From positions 1-36,493 of the forward strand of contig CAMDRF010000023.1 in assembly GCA_945906765.1 (NCBI GenBank): a DNA stretch of 36,493 nucleotides, in the 5' to 3' direction. Position 1 is the first letter of the stretch. Each line of letters begins with the position of its first letter. The translations under genes were made by a program, and so were the position numbers. Source of the DNA: Nitrosovibrio sp. Nv4 (lineage in GTDB: Bacteria > Pseudomonadota > Gammaproteobacteria > Burkholderiales > SG8-39). Positions 18,224-26,893 of this stretch are shown in pieces. The notes under the pieces were generated by a model. The model saw only the letters and a program-made list of their open reading frames with translations, searched no databases and had not been told where the DNA came from.

Positions 18224-18721
18224 TTGGCGCGCAAGCTGTCCCCGCGACTCACGCATTTTGACCGCAAAGGCAGCGCCCACATGGTCGATGTGGGCGCCAA
18301 GGACGACACGCACCGCGTTGCGGTCGCCTCCGGGCGCATCGCCATGCGCCCGGGCACGTTCCGCATGGTGATCGAGGGCGGCGCCGCCAAGGGCGACGTG
18401 CTCGGCGTGGCGCGCGTGGCGGCGATCCAGGCGGCGAAGCGCACTCCGGAACTGGTGCCGCTCGCCCATCCGATCTCGATCACGCGCGTGGCGGTCGAAT
18501 TCAGATTCGATGCCCCGCGCCGCGAGATCGTCCTGTTCGCCACGGTGGAATGCCGCGGCCGAACCGGCGTCGAGATGGAAGCGCTCACCGCCGCCGCGGT
18601 AGGCCTGCTCACCATTTACGACATGGTGAAGGCCGTGGATCGCGGCATGGTGATCCGCGACCTGCAACTCGAAGAAAAGCGCGGCGGTAAATCCGGGCAC
18701 TATCGCCGCGCAAGGAAATGA
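18224..18721 (+). CDS. moaC: Cyclic pyranopterin monophosphate synthase
   Basis: This enzyme converts the MoaA product into cyclic pyranopterin monophosphate in molybdenum cofactor synthesis. The 165-aa protein shows the MoaC landmarks: [15 protein letters not shown] near the N-terminus, [19 protein letters not shown] with the active-site Lys residues, the substrate motif [10 protein letters not shown], and [20 protein letters not shown] with KAVDRGMVI. It uses TTG as start behind a perfect AGGAGG. No other moa genes are nearby. It lies 13 bases before the efflux genes and may share their transcript. Confidence 0.94.
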   Translation: MARKLSPRLTHFDRKGSAHMVDVGAKDDTHRVAVASGRIAMRPGTFRMVIEGGAAKGDVLGVARVAAIQAAKRTPELVPLAHPISITRVAVEFRFDAPRREIVLFATVECRGRTGVEMEALTAAAVGLLTIYDMVKAVDRGMVIRDLQLEEKRGGKSGHYRRARK

Positions 18722-18734
18722 AGCCGCAACGACG

Positions 18735-20309
18735 ATGAAGATCACTCTTGGGAGAACCATCGCCGCGCTGGTGCTGCTGGCCCTAGCGGGCGGCGGCTGG
18801 GCCTGGTACGCCTCGCGCAACGCTGCGGGCGAGGCCAAGTACCGCGTCGCGAAACTTGAACGTGGCCCGATCCAGGCCGTGGTGGCCGCCAGCGGCACGC
18901 TGGCGGCGGTCACCACCGTCCAGGTCGGCTCCCAGGTCTCAGGCCAGGTGCTGGAGATTTTCGCCGACTTCAACACGCAGGTGAAGAAGGACCAGGTCAT
19001 TGCGCGCATCGATCCGCAGAGCTTCGAATTGCGCGTCAACCAGACACGCGCCGACGTCGACGCGGCCCGCAGTGCGGTCGCCGTCGCGGTTTCCGCACTG
19101 GCGGCGCAGAGGGCCGAAGTAAGCCGTGTCAAGGTGAACCTCGCCGACACCGAGCGCGACCTCAATCGCAAGAAAATGCTGGTGGAAAAGAATTTCATTT
19201 CGCCCGCGGAGCTGGACAAGGCGCGCACCCTGCACGATTCGACGCGCGAGCAGTTGAAGGCGGTCGAGGCGCAGATCGAGGTCAACGCGTCGCAGATCGC
19301 CAGCGCGCAGGCCACGGTCAAGCAGCGCGAAGCGCTGCTCAAGCAGGCGCAGGTGGACCTGGAGCGCACCATCATCCGGGCGCCGGTGAATGGCACCGTG
19401 ATCCTCAAGAACATCGACGCAGGCCAGACGGTCGCCGCCAGCCTGCAGGCGCCGGTGCTGTTCACCATCGCGCAGGACCTGCGCGACATGCAGGTCGAGG
19501 CGGCCATCGACGAGGCCGACGTCGGCCGGCTGCGCGTCGGCCAGCAGGCGAACTTCACCGTCGACGCCTTTCCACGGCGCAACTTCAGCGGGGAAATCCG
19601 CCAGATCCGCAAGTCCCCGGTCAACGTGCAGAACGTAATTAGCTATACGGTGGTGATTTCAGCGGCGAATCCGGACCAGTCGCTGCTGCCCGGCATGACG
19701 GCGAACGTGCGGGTGGTGGTGGATAGCCGCGACAATGTGCTCAAAGTGGCGAACGCTGCTCTACGCTTTCGCCCGAGTGGTACGACTGGAGGCGCCGCGG
19801 AGAGCAAGGCCGCAGGCGATGCGCTGCCCGCGCCACAGGGCGGCGCCAACGCCGCACAGCAATTCCGCCAGCGCGTGTTCGAGGAACTGAAACCCGACGA
19901 ATCGCAGAAGGTGAAGCTCGAGCAGATCTTCGACGATGTGCGCCAGAAAATGGCGCTGCTGCGCGACATGCCCAAGGACGGCGACCGGCGCAAGGCGGGC
20001 GAGCGGCTGCGAGCGGATTCTCGCGTGCGTGTCATGGAGATACTCACCGACGCGCAAAAACCGATCTACGAGCGGCTACTGGCCGAGCTGGGCGGTGGCC
20101 GTGGCACCGCGTCCGTCGCCGGCCGCCTCTGGGTTCCCGGTCCCGACGGACAGCCCAAGGCAGTCGAAGTGAAAACCGGGCTCACCGACGGCACCAGCAC
20201 CGAGATCGCCGAAGGCCCGCTCAAGGAAGGCGACGGGGTCATCCTGGGCGTGGGCGAGCCAGCCGCGGCGGCGAAGAAGGCCGGCGCGTCGGGGCCGCGG
20301 ATGTTCTGA
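18735..20309 (+). CDS. macA: MacA-type periplasmic adaptor with inserted helical domain
   Basis: This is the membrane-fusion protein of a tripartite ABC efflux pump, bridging MacB to an outer-membrane channel. The 524-aa protein has an N-terminal membrane anchor (residues 7-25), lipoyl halves (GSQVSGQVLEIFADFNTQV and RTIIRAPVNGTVI), and a long coiled-coil hairpin (about 95-205). A beta-barrel and a membrane-proximal domain ending VAGRLWVPGPDGQP follow. Unusually, about 110 residues (346-457) are inserted between NAALRFRP and the last strands. That insert is Ala/Gly-rich, then helical, with EILTDAQKPIYERLL resembling the LTxxQ motif of CpxP/Spy-type proteins. Its stop overlaps the next start (TGATG). 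Confidence 0.9.
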   Translation: MKITLGRTIAALVLLALAGGGWAWYASRNAAGEAKYRVAKLERGPIQAVVAASGTLAAVTTVQVGSQVSGQVLEIFADFNTQVKKDQVIARIDPQSFELRVNQTRADVDAARSAVAVAVSALAAQRAEVSRVKVNLADTERDLNRKKMLVEKNFISPAELDKARTLHDSTREQLKAVEAQIEVNASQIASAQATVKQREALLKQAQVDLERTIIRAPVNGTVILKNIDAGQTVAASLQAPVLFTIAQDLRDMQVEAAIDEADVGRLRVGQQANFTVDAFPRRNFSGEIRQIRKSPVNVQNVISYTVVISAANPDQSLLPGMTANVRVVVDSRDNVLKVANAALRFRPSGTTGGAAESKAAGDALPAPQGGANAAQQFRQRVFEELKPDESQKVKLEQIFDDVRQKMALLRDMPKDGDRRKAGERLRADSRVRVMEILTDAQKPIYERLLAELGGGRGTASVAGRLWVPGPDGQPKAVEVKTGLTDGTSTEIAEGPLKEGDGVILGVGEPAAAAKKAGASGPRMF

Positions 20310-21082
20310 TGGCGGGTCAGATGATCCCGCAGTTGATCCGTACTCGCGGCCTGACGAAGACCTACCAGGTCGGCGACAACGAAATCAGGGCCCTCGCCGG
20401 GGTCAGCATCGATGTCGCACAGGGCGAGTTCACCGCGGTAATGGGCCCGTCGGGTTCCGGCAAGTCCACCCTCATGAACATGCTCGGCTGCCTGGACCGC
20501 CCGAGTGCGGGCGAATACGTGCTGGGCGGGCGGCGCGTCTCGGATCTCGCCAGCGACGAACTCGCCGCAGTGCGCAACAGCAACATCGGTTTCGTGTTCC
20601 AGACCTTCAACCTGCTGGCGCGCACCGCCGCGGTGGAAAACGTCGAACTGCCGCTGGTTTACGCGGGCGTCCCGGCCGCCGAGCGGCGTGTGCGCGCGCT
20701 GGAAATGCTCGCCAAGGTGGGGCTCGCCGAGCGCGCCGACCACCATTCGGCACAGCTGTCGGGTGGCCAGCAGCAGCGCGTCGCCATCGCGCGTGCACTG
20801 GTGACACGGCCGCTGTTGATCCTTGCGGATGAGCCCACCGGAGCGCTCGACTCGCGCACCAGCCTGGAAATCATGGCGCTGCTGCAGGAACTGAACCAAG
20901 GCGGCATGACCGTCCTGGTGGTGACCCACGAAGCCGACGTGGCGCGCTTCGCCCGCCGCGTGCTGCGCTTTCGCGACGGGCACCTGGTCGAGGACCATGC
21001 CAACGAAAAACCCGACGACGCGCGGGCGATGCTGCGCGCCGAGGCAGTCCCCGTGACAATCAGCGCAGAGGCAAGCGCGTGA
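20309..21082 (+). CDS. MacB-type ABC transporter ATP-binding protein
   Basis: This is the ATPase of the MacAB-like efflux pump. The 257-aa protein has Walker A GPSGSGKST (about residues 45-53), the Q-loop FVFQTFNL, the signature LSGGQQQRVAIARAL, and Walker B LLILADEPTGALD followed by the H-loop VVTHE. In E. coli MacB this domain and the permease are one chain; here they are separate genes, overlapping by four bases with the permease gene (GTGA). The split form is also seen in LolD/FtsE-type systems, but the MacA partner argues for efflux. Confidence 0.93.
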   Translation: MAGQMIPQLIRTRGLTKTYQVGDNEIRALAGVSIDVAQGEFTAVMGPSGSGKSTLMNMLGCLDRPSAGEYVLGGRRVSDLASDELAAVRNSNIGFVFQTFNLLARTAAVENVELPLVYAGVPAAERRVRALEMLAKVGLAERADHHSAQLSGGQQQRVAIARALVTRPLLILADEPTGALDSRTSLEIMALLQELNQGGMTVLVVTHEADVARFARRVLRFRDGHLVEDHANEKPDDARAMLRAEAVPVTISAEASA

Positions 21083-22311
21083 GCATGCTCGGCCTGCTGC
21101 GGGTCGCGATGCGCGCGCTGGCGGTGAACAAGCTGCGCAGCCTGCTCACCATGCTCGGCATCATCATCGGCGTCGCCGCCGTGATCGTGATGATCGCGGT
21201 GGGTGCGGGTGCGCAGGCGCGCGTCGAGGAACAGATCCGGTCGCTGGGATCGAACCTGCTGCTGATCCTTTCGGGCTCCACCACCGCTGGAGGAGTGCGC
21301 ATGGGCTTCGGCTCCAACCTGACCATATCGGAAGACGACGCCGCCGCAATTCCGCGCGAAATTCCCGAAACCATGGCGGCGCCCGCGCTGCGCGGCACCG
21401 CGCAGCTCATCTGGGGCAACCAGAACTGGTCGACGGTGATCTTCGGCGTCACGCCGGAGTACATCGACGTACGCCAGTGGGAACTCGCCGCCGGCCGCAT
21501 GTTCGATGCAACCGACATAGCGGGCGCCACCAAGGTCTGCCTGGTCGGCCAGACGGTAGCGCGCCAGCTCTTTGGCGGCGCCGACCCCCTCGGCCAGGTG
21601 ATCCGCGTGCGGCGCGTGCCCTTCACCGTCATCGGCGTACTCGAATCCAAAGGCCAGAGCATGATGGGCTCCGACCAGGACGACCTGATCCTGATGCCGA
21701 TCAGCACCGCGCGCAAGCGCGTGCTCGGCGCCTCCAACCTCGCCAAGCAACGCAGCGTCGGCACGATCTGGGTCAAGGTCGCCGAGGGCTACGACATGAA
21801 AACCGCCGAAGAACAGGTGCGCTCGCTGCTGCGCCAGCGGCACCGTCTGCAGCCCGGCCAGGACGACGATTTCTCGCTGCGCAACCTCGAAGAAGTTGCC
21901 GCAACGCAGGAAGCCTCCAGCCGCGTTCTCGCCCTGCTGCTGGCGGCGGTCGCCTCCGTGTCGCTGGTGGTGGGCGGCATCGGCATCATGAACATCATGC
22001 TGGTCTCGGTAACGGAGCGCACACGGGAGATCGGCCTGCGCATGGCGGTCGGCGCGCGCACACGCGACATCCTCGGCCAGTTCCTGGTCGAAGCCGTGAC
22101 CTTGTCGCTGATCGGCGGGTTGGCGGGGATCGCCATCGGCATCGCCACCGCCGTGGGCATCGCGCAATTCGCGGGCTGGCGGATCGTGTTGTCACCAGAG
22201 TCCGTGTTGCTCGCGGTGGCGTTCGCCTTCACGATCGGCGTGTTCTTCGGCTTCTACCCGGCGCGCAAGGCCGCGCGCCTCAACCCGGTGGAAGCGCTTA
22301 GATTCGAGTAG
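21079..22311 (+). CDS. MacB-type ABC transporter permease
   Basis: This is a type VII ABC permease moving substrate or force across the inner membrane to the periplasmic adaptor. The 410-aa protein has one N-terminal helix (LRSLLTMLGIIIGVAAVIVMIAVG) and a large periplasmic MacB core domain (about residues 50-270). Three C-terminal helices form the FtsX-like domain, including VGGIGIMNIMLVSVTERTREIGLR and FAFTIGVFFGFYPARKAARL. The TolC-like outer-membrane partner is not in the window. The substrate is unknown. Confidence 0.93.
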   Translation: MSMLGLLRVAMRALAVNKLRSLLTMLGIIIGVAAVIVMIAVGAGAQARVEEQIRSLGSNLLLILSGSTTAGGVRMGFGSNLTISEDDAAAIPREIPETMAAPALRGTAQLIWGNQNWSTVIFGVTPEYIDVRQWELAAGRMFDATDIAGATKVCLVGQTVARQLFGGADPLGQVIRVRRVPFTVIGVLESKGQSMMGSDQDDLILMPISTARKRVLGASNLAKQRSVGTIWVKVAEGYDMKTAEEQVRSLLRQRHRLQPGQDDDFSLRNLEEVAATQEASSRVLALLLAAVASVSLVVGGIGIMNIMLVSVTERTREIGLRMAVGARTRDILGQFLVEAVTLSLIGGLAGIAIGIATAVGIAQFAGWRIVLSPESVLLAVAFAFTIGVFFGFYPARKAARLNPVEALRFE

Positions 22312-22332
22312 CCGGGCGCCGGCAGGATCTGC

Positions 22333-22845
22333 TCATCTGTACGCGATCACGTTCAGGCTGATTCGCGTTCCCGAAATCTGCATCAAGCTGGTATCGTTGA
22401 AAAGCCCGAAATCGCCCGCCCGTTCGATCTTCGAAAATCCCGCAGTTCCCAGAAGATCGCAGAGAATGTCGAAAGCCAGTCCGACGTAATGGAAATCGTG
22501 CGGGTCCGTTTGTCCGCCGAACGCCATCCGCATGATGAGAATGCGTTCTGACACTCCCATTCGCGGATCGATGAACAGGCGGCACAGCACGTCGAGATCC
22601 GGAACGCTGATCCTGGCGCTTCCCCCCTTCTTCAGCACCCGGTGGAACTCGGCGAGCGCACGCGGCAGCCGTTCGACATAACCGAGGTGCTCGAGCACAT
22701 GCGACGCGTAGATTTCGTCCACCGATCCATCCGCGATCTGACTCAAGTCGCTGCAGTCCCCGATGTAGTCCACTCCGGGTCCTGGTTGCACGTTGAGGAT
22801 TTTCCAACCAGCCTTTACCTCTGTGCCGCCGATGTGCAACCGCAT
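22333..22845 (-). CDS. SAM-dependent methyltransferase (Methyltransf_11 type)
   Basis: This small class I methyltransferase-like protein of 170 aa begins RLHIGGTEVKAGWKILNV, followed by VDYIGDCSDLSQI. The post-motif signature is DEIYASHVLEHLGYVERLPRAL, then VLKKGGSARISVPDLDVL. The first glycine loop is shortened, as is common in this subfamily, which is found in surface-polysaccharide loci, where members often act on sugars or are partners of glycosyltransferases. It lies convergent to the macB permease gene with a 21-base gap and is divergent from the glycosyltransferase operon. The substrate is unknown. Confidence 0.8.
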   Translation of the reverse strand: MRLHIGGTEVKAGWKILNVQPGPGVDYIGDCSDLSQIADGSVDEIYASHVLEHLGYVERLPRALAEFHRVLKKGGSARISVPDLDVLCRLFIDPRMGVSERILIMRMAFGGQTDPHDFHYVGLAFDILCDLLGTAGFSKIERAGDFGLFNDTSLMQISGTRISLNVIAYR

Positions 22846-22929
22846 GGGTTCACTTTCAATGCCGAGAAGCGAAGGGACTGCAGTTCAAGTAAGCTACCCG
22901 AATGCAAGCGGTAAATCTAGTAACATTGC

Positions 22930-25707
22930 GTGATGGATGACGGTCAGCCCGTCAGCGGAGAACAAACCGATCTCGATCGCTTGATTTCCGAGATCGCCGC
23001 ATTGGGTGGTTCGGAGGATGAAGCCGAGGCGGTCGAGCCGCTGTTGCGGGCCAGGCGGCGGCAACTGGTGGCGGAATTCTGCGGTCTTGACGCGGCGGGC
23101 GCGCACGCGCTGTTCTCTGGCGATCGCGGCGAACAGCACCGCCTGATAACGCACTCCGGATTGCGCGACCTGGCGCGCGATGCGGAAGACGAAGATCTTG
23201 CCCAACGGATCCTTGCCGGCTTGAGCGCTGCGTCGGCCCCCGCACCTGGCCCGCTGCTCGCCCTCATGTTGCTGTTCCGGGCCTTTGAATTGCCGGTGCA
23301 TGAGGATCTGCGGCGCATTCCGGACTGGCTGCTGCCCGACTACGCCCGATTCCTGCTAGCCATGCCGCGTGTATTCAATGAACTGGGCGATGCCGACCGC
23401 TATCTCGAAATCACCACCAAGGCAGTATCCGCGATCCACCGTTACGTCATGCACGATCCGGCGCTGCCGCTTGCCGCGCGATTGCGCGACCTGTTTTTCG
23501 CCGAAGCGAAATTCATCCAGATTTACTTCAATGAGGGCAATCTGAAGGATCTGTACCGCGAGCGAGCGCAGATCATCGAACACTGGGGATTCGCGCACGG
23601 CGCGCGATTGGCGCATTCTTTCCCGTTGCGCACAAGGCCGGCCGCCGGACGCCGGCTGCGCGTCGGCATCCTGAGCACCCACTTCGGACCCCAGACCGAG
23701 ACCTATTTCATGCTTGGGCACTTCGAGCGTTTTCCACGCGAGCGCTGCACCCTGATCCTTTACGCGCTGCAAGACCAGGCCGTTCCCTTGTCCCAATACG
23801 CGCGCAGCATCGCCGACGCAACGGTCGATTTGCCCGCGGACAGCCTGGGAATTGCCGCGGAACGCATTCGCGCGGACGATCTCGACGTTCTGCTCATCGG
23901 TAGCAATATCACTGTCGCCATGAGCGAAATCGCCTTTCTGGCCAGCTATCGGCTCGCGCGCGTGCAGGTGATCTCGGCGAGTTCGCCCGTCACCAGCGGC
24001 TTGACAACCGCGGACTGGTACCTGAGCGCGGAAGAGAACGAGACGGAGCAAAGGGCGGCGACCCAGTATACCGAGCAGGTCTATCGCATGCCCGGGATGC
24101 TTACCCGATACGCCTATCACCTCGACAAGGATCCGGCGACGGTCACGATGGACCGGGCCGATCTCGGCATCCCGGTCAATGCCGTTGTTTTTTTCTCGGC
24201 CTCGAACTTCTTCAAATTGATTCCGGAGTTGACCGCCACCTGGGCAAAAATCATTGCCAGGATTCCGGGTGCCAGGCTCATGCTGATGCCTTTCAACCAG
24301 AACTGGTCGCACGTTTACCTGTCGAGACCGTTGGTGACGCGCGTCTTGCGCCAGATCGAGGAGGCCGGCGGCGATCCGGATAAAGTGCATATCATTGATT
24401 CGATGCCCACTCGAGCGGATCTGCACGGCATCATGTCGCTCGCGGATGTCTATTTGGACAGCTATCCTTTCGCGGGCGCCTGCTCGCTTCTCGATCCGCT
24501 CCTGGTCGGGTTGCCAGTGGTCGCGCGCGCCGGTCGCAGCTTTCGCGGCGATGTCGGCGCCGGCATGCTGCGGGGCCTTGGCCTCGGCGACATGGCCGCC
24601 GCCGATGAGGAAGCCTACATCTCGCGCGCTGTGTCCTTGGCAAAAAGCGGGGAAATGCGAAAACGGGAACGGGCCCGCATTCAAGCGGCGCTATCGCCTC
24701 GCAATCCTGTCTTCGACAGCGAGACCGGCAGCCGCAACATGGAGGCTGCAATCGTCGACATGGCGGCCCGGGCGGACGCGCTGGACGCGGCACTTTTGCG
24801 GCAACCCGCGGCCCAGCTCAGGGCGACGGCGGAAAAGCTCGCGGCCAGGCTGGCGCGGGACGCGAACCAATGGTTCAGGACATTGAATGATCTCGAACTC
24901 ATCCGGCTGCTCATCGTTCCGTATTTCCAGTCCCTGGCGAACGATGGCCGGACCCGCCATATGCTCGACGTCGGAGCTTGCGTCGGCCAGATGGCGGAAC
25001 CGTTCCTGGCGATGGGCTGGAAGGCGGATCTGTTCGAACCCGACCCCGCGTGCCGCGAGCCGCTTGCCGCGCTGGCGGGTCATTTCAGCGGGCGCGTTTC
25101 GATCCATCATGCCGTGGTCAATAGCGCGGAAGCGGCGAGCGTCACCTTTTATCAGTCCGCGACGGGGCTATCGGGGCTGTCGCCCTCGCCTTACGGGGCG
25201 ACCGAATCGACGCTCTTCCTGCCCTCGGTTCGCCTGAGAGATTTCGTGAAATCGCGGGCAATCGATCGGATCGATTTCTTGAAGATTGATGCCGAAGGCT
25301 GGGATTTTGACGCGCTGCGCAGCCATGACTTCCATGCGTCGGCGCCCCGCCTGGCGATGGTCGAATTCGGCACCGAGTTCGCGCGGCAAAGCATGGGGGC
25401 GGTCATGGAAGGCATCGCGGAAATGGCGCGGCAAGGCTACGACGCGCTGGTGTTTTCATACGAGGACGACGGAAATTTCAAGCGTCAGGTCTGGCGGTAC
25501 GCGCTGATTGCGGCCAGGTTCGGGACGCCGGTGCCGCGCAAGGACGGCCACGCCGGAGGCAATATCGTTTTCTTCCGGCGCGACGATGTCGTATTCCTGG
25601 CCGTGGTGTTGCGCCTGTTTCTGGGATTTCTGCCTCCCCGCGAGCGGCAGCCATTCCCGCGGGGCTTCACGGACATGACGCCCGCCAAGAGCGCGGAGAC
25701 CGCATGA
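22930..25707 (+). CDS. GT41-like glycosyltransferase fused to FkbM methyltransferase
   Basis: This 925-aa protein has three parts. Residues 1-235 are helical with no clear TPR consensus. Residues about 242-615 are a divergent GT41/SPINDLY-type domain (RRLRVGILSTHF; PTRADLHGIMSLADVYLDSY; LDPLLVGLPVVAR). Residues about 650-880 are an FkbM-type methyltransferase (HMLDVGACVGQMAEPFLAMG; LFEPDP; DFLKIDAEGWDFDALRSHD). The GT41 part lacks the usual SPDFxxH stretch and reads LMLMPFN where the family Lys-containing LKS strand is expected, so sugar transfer may differ or be lost. GTG 22930 and ATG 22933 are both possible starts. It begins a four-gene operon with overlapping stop/start codons. Confidence 0.82.
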   Translation: MMDDGQPVSGEQTDLDRLISEIAALGGSEDEAEAVEPLLRARRRQLVAEFCGLDAAGAHALFSGDRGEQHRLITHSGLRDLARDAEDEDLAQRILAGLSAASAPAPGPLLALMLLFRAFELPVHEDLRRIPDWLLPDYARFLLAMPRVFNELGDADRYLEITTKAVSAIHRYVMHDPALPLAARLRDLFFAEAKFIQIYFNEGNLKDLYRERAQIIEHWGFAHGARLAHSFPLRTRPAAGRRLRVGILSTHFGPQTETYFMLGHFERFPRERCTLILYALQDQAVPLSQYARSIADATVDLPADSLGIAAERIRADDLDVLLIGSNITVAMSEIAFLASYRLARVQVISASSPVTSGLTTADWYLSAEENETEQRAATQYTEQVYRMPGMLTRYAYHLDKDPATVTMDRADLGIPVNAVVFFSASNFFKLIPELTATWAKIIARIPGARLMLMPFNQNWSHVYLSRPLVTRVLRQIEEAGGDPDKVHIIDSMPTRADLHGIMSLADVYLDSYPFAGACSLLDPLLVGLPVVARAGRSFRGDVGAGMLRGLGLGDMAAADEEAYISRAVSLAKSGEMRKRERARIQAALSPRNPVFDSETGSRNMEAAIVDMAARADALDAALLRQPAAQLRATAEKLAARLARDANQWFRTLNDLELIRLLIVPYFQSLANDGRTRHMLDVGACVGQMAEPFLAMGWKADLFEPDPACREPLAALAGHFSGRVSIHHAVVNSAEAASVTFYQSATGLSGLSPSPYGATESTLFLPSVRLRDFVKSRAIDRIDFLKIDAEGWDFDALRSHDFHASAPRLAMVEFGTEFARQSMGAVMEGIAEMARQGYDALVFSYEDDGNFKRQVWRYALIAARFGTPVPRKDGHAGGNIVFFRRDDVVFLAVVLRLFLGFLPPRERQPFPRGFTDMTPAKSAETA

Positions 25708-25928
25708 GCGATTTTCCGGAAGCGCTCAGAAGCACGTATTCGACGAGTCTGCAGCAGCTGCAAGCGCGCGGATACCAGTGCTACGCAACCTTCATTCCAA
25801 AGCGGATGGACTTTCGCAAAGGCGAAGCGTGGTGCGTTCCCGAGCAGCGGCAGGTGGTTCTTGAAAACTTGCGCGCTCGGCGCGCGAATTTCGTGGAGGC
25901 AATCGACGAACTGGTGCGCAACACGTGA
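25704..25928 (+). CDS. 74-aa protein of unknown function in the glycan operon
   Basis: A small soluble protein whose ATG overlaps the previous stop (ATGA) and whose stop overlaps the next GTG (GTGA), so it is translated in step with both neighbours. It is rich in Arg, Gln and aromatic residues (QARGYQCYATFIPKRMDF) with an acidic, helical C-terminus (NFVEAIDELVRNT). I see no known domain, signal or membrane segment. The tight coupling supports a real gene and a role in the glycosylation pathway, perhaps as a partner of the fusion protein or the SDR. Confidence 0.7.
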   Translation: MSDFPEALRSTYSTSLQQLQARGYQCYATFIPKRMDFRKGEAWCVPEQRQVVLENLRARRANFVEAIDELVRNT

Positions 25929-26893
25929 AATGCGCCGAGGTCTCCCTGGTCGTCGGCGACCAGGGGCAGGACGGACACTATTTGTCGGCGCTGCTGCGCG
26001 CCAGGGGTAGCCACGTGATCGGGATCGGCCGCACTCGTGCCGTAAGCTCGCGCCTGGGCGACCTGGGCGCCGCCGATGTGCGCGACCGCGCGCGCGTCGG
26101 CCGCTTGCTAGCCGATTTGCAGCCCGGGGAGATTTATTATCTGGCGGGCGTCTTCGGGTCTTCGGAATCCGCCGCCGAGGATCGATACCAGGAATTTCAG
26201 CGTTGCGGCGAAGTTCACATCGACGGCTGGTTGAATTTCCTTGATGCCGTGGAGCGGCAACAACTCGGCGCGCGCCTGTTCTATGCGGCATCCTCGCGGG
26301 TCTTCGGGCATCCATCTTCGACGCCCCAGAACGAGCTCACCCCTCATGCCCCTCTTTGCATGTACGGCATCACCAAGTCGGCCGGAATGCGGCTCTGCAA
26401 CTTCTACAGGGGCCGGGGCATTCATTGCAGCAGCGGAATACTCTACAATCATGAATCCCCTCGTCGCCCTGAATCGTTCGTGTCCCGAAAGATCGTCCAG
26501 GCCGCGGTCGACATCAAGCTCGGCTCGGAGAGAACGCTCACGGTCGGCAACCTGTCCGCTGCCGTCGATTGGGGTGCAGCGCAGGATTACGTGGACGCGA
26601 TGGCGAGAATCCTGCGGCTCGAGCAGGCCGGCGACTTCGTGATTGCGAGCGACCAACTGCACACTGTAAGGCAGTTCGTGGAGACGGCGTTCGCCGCTGT
26701 CGAGCTTGCATGGGAACCGCACGTCATCGAGGACCGCACGCTCCTCAAGGCCTTGCCGTCGAGCCAAGCGCTTGTCGGCGATAGCAGGCGGCTGCGCGAG
26801 GCGACCGGATGGCGCCCGAGGTTCGCATTCGGGGATATGGTTCGGCACATGGTGGATGCGGAACTGCAATCGCGGCAGCCCGCCCCGGCATGA
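25925..26893 (+). CDS. GDP-mannose 4,6-dehydratase-like SDR enzyme
   Basis: This is an extended short-chain dehydrogenase of 322 aa. Similarity to GDP-mannose 4,6-dehydratase is clear: GDQGQDGHYL (residues 11-20) for the GxxGQDG nucleotide loop, the Tyr147-x3-Lys151 pair (YGITK), SSGILYNHESPRRPESFVSR, and DWGAAQDYVDAM. However, the dehydratase catalytic Glu in the TSE motif is Arg125 here (AASSRVFG) and the Arg before DWG is Val, so dehydratase activity is doubtful. It may instead be a reductase or epimerase on a GDP-sugar. GTG start overlaps the upstream stop; its stop overlaps the next ATG. Confidence 0.82.
   Translation: MKCAEVSLVVGDQGQDGHYLSALLRARGSHVIGIGRTRAVSSRLGDLGAADVRDRARVGRLLADLQPGEIYYLAGVFGSSESAAEDRYQEFQRCGEVHIDGWLNFLDAVERQQLGARLFYAASSRVFGHPSSTPQNELTPHAPLCMYGITKSAGMRLCNFYRGRGIHCSSGILYNHESPRRPESFVSRKIVQAAVDIKLGSERTLTVGNLSAAVDWGAAQDYVDAMARILRLEQAGDFVIASDQLHTVRQFVETAFAAVELAWEPHVIEDRTLLKALPSSQALVGDSRRLREATGWRPRFAFGDMVRHMVDAELQSRQPAPA

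Noticed and set aside
18164-19624. A 486-codon minus-strand frame opposite moaC and macA
   Set aside because: Ser/Ala-rich shadow with no motif, fully covered by two well-supported genes.
20659-22167. A 502-codon minus-strand frame opposite the MacB genes
   Set aside because: His/Asp/Arg-rich shadow; the plus strand carries clear ABC transporter motifs.
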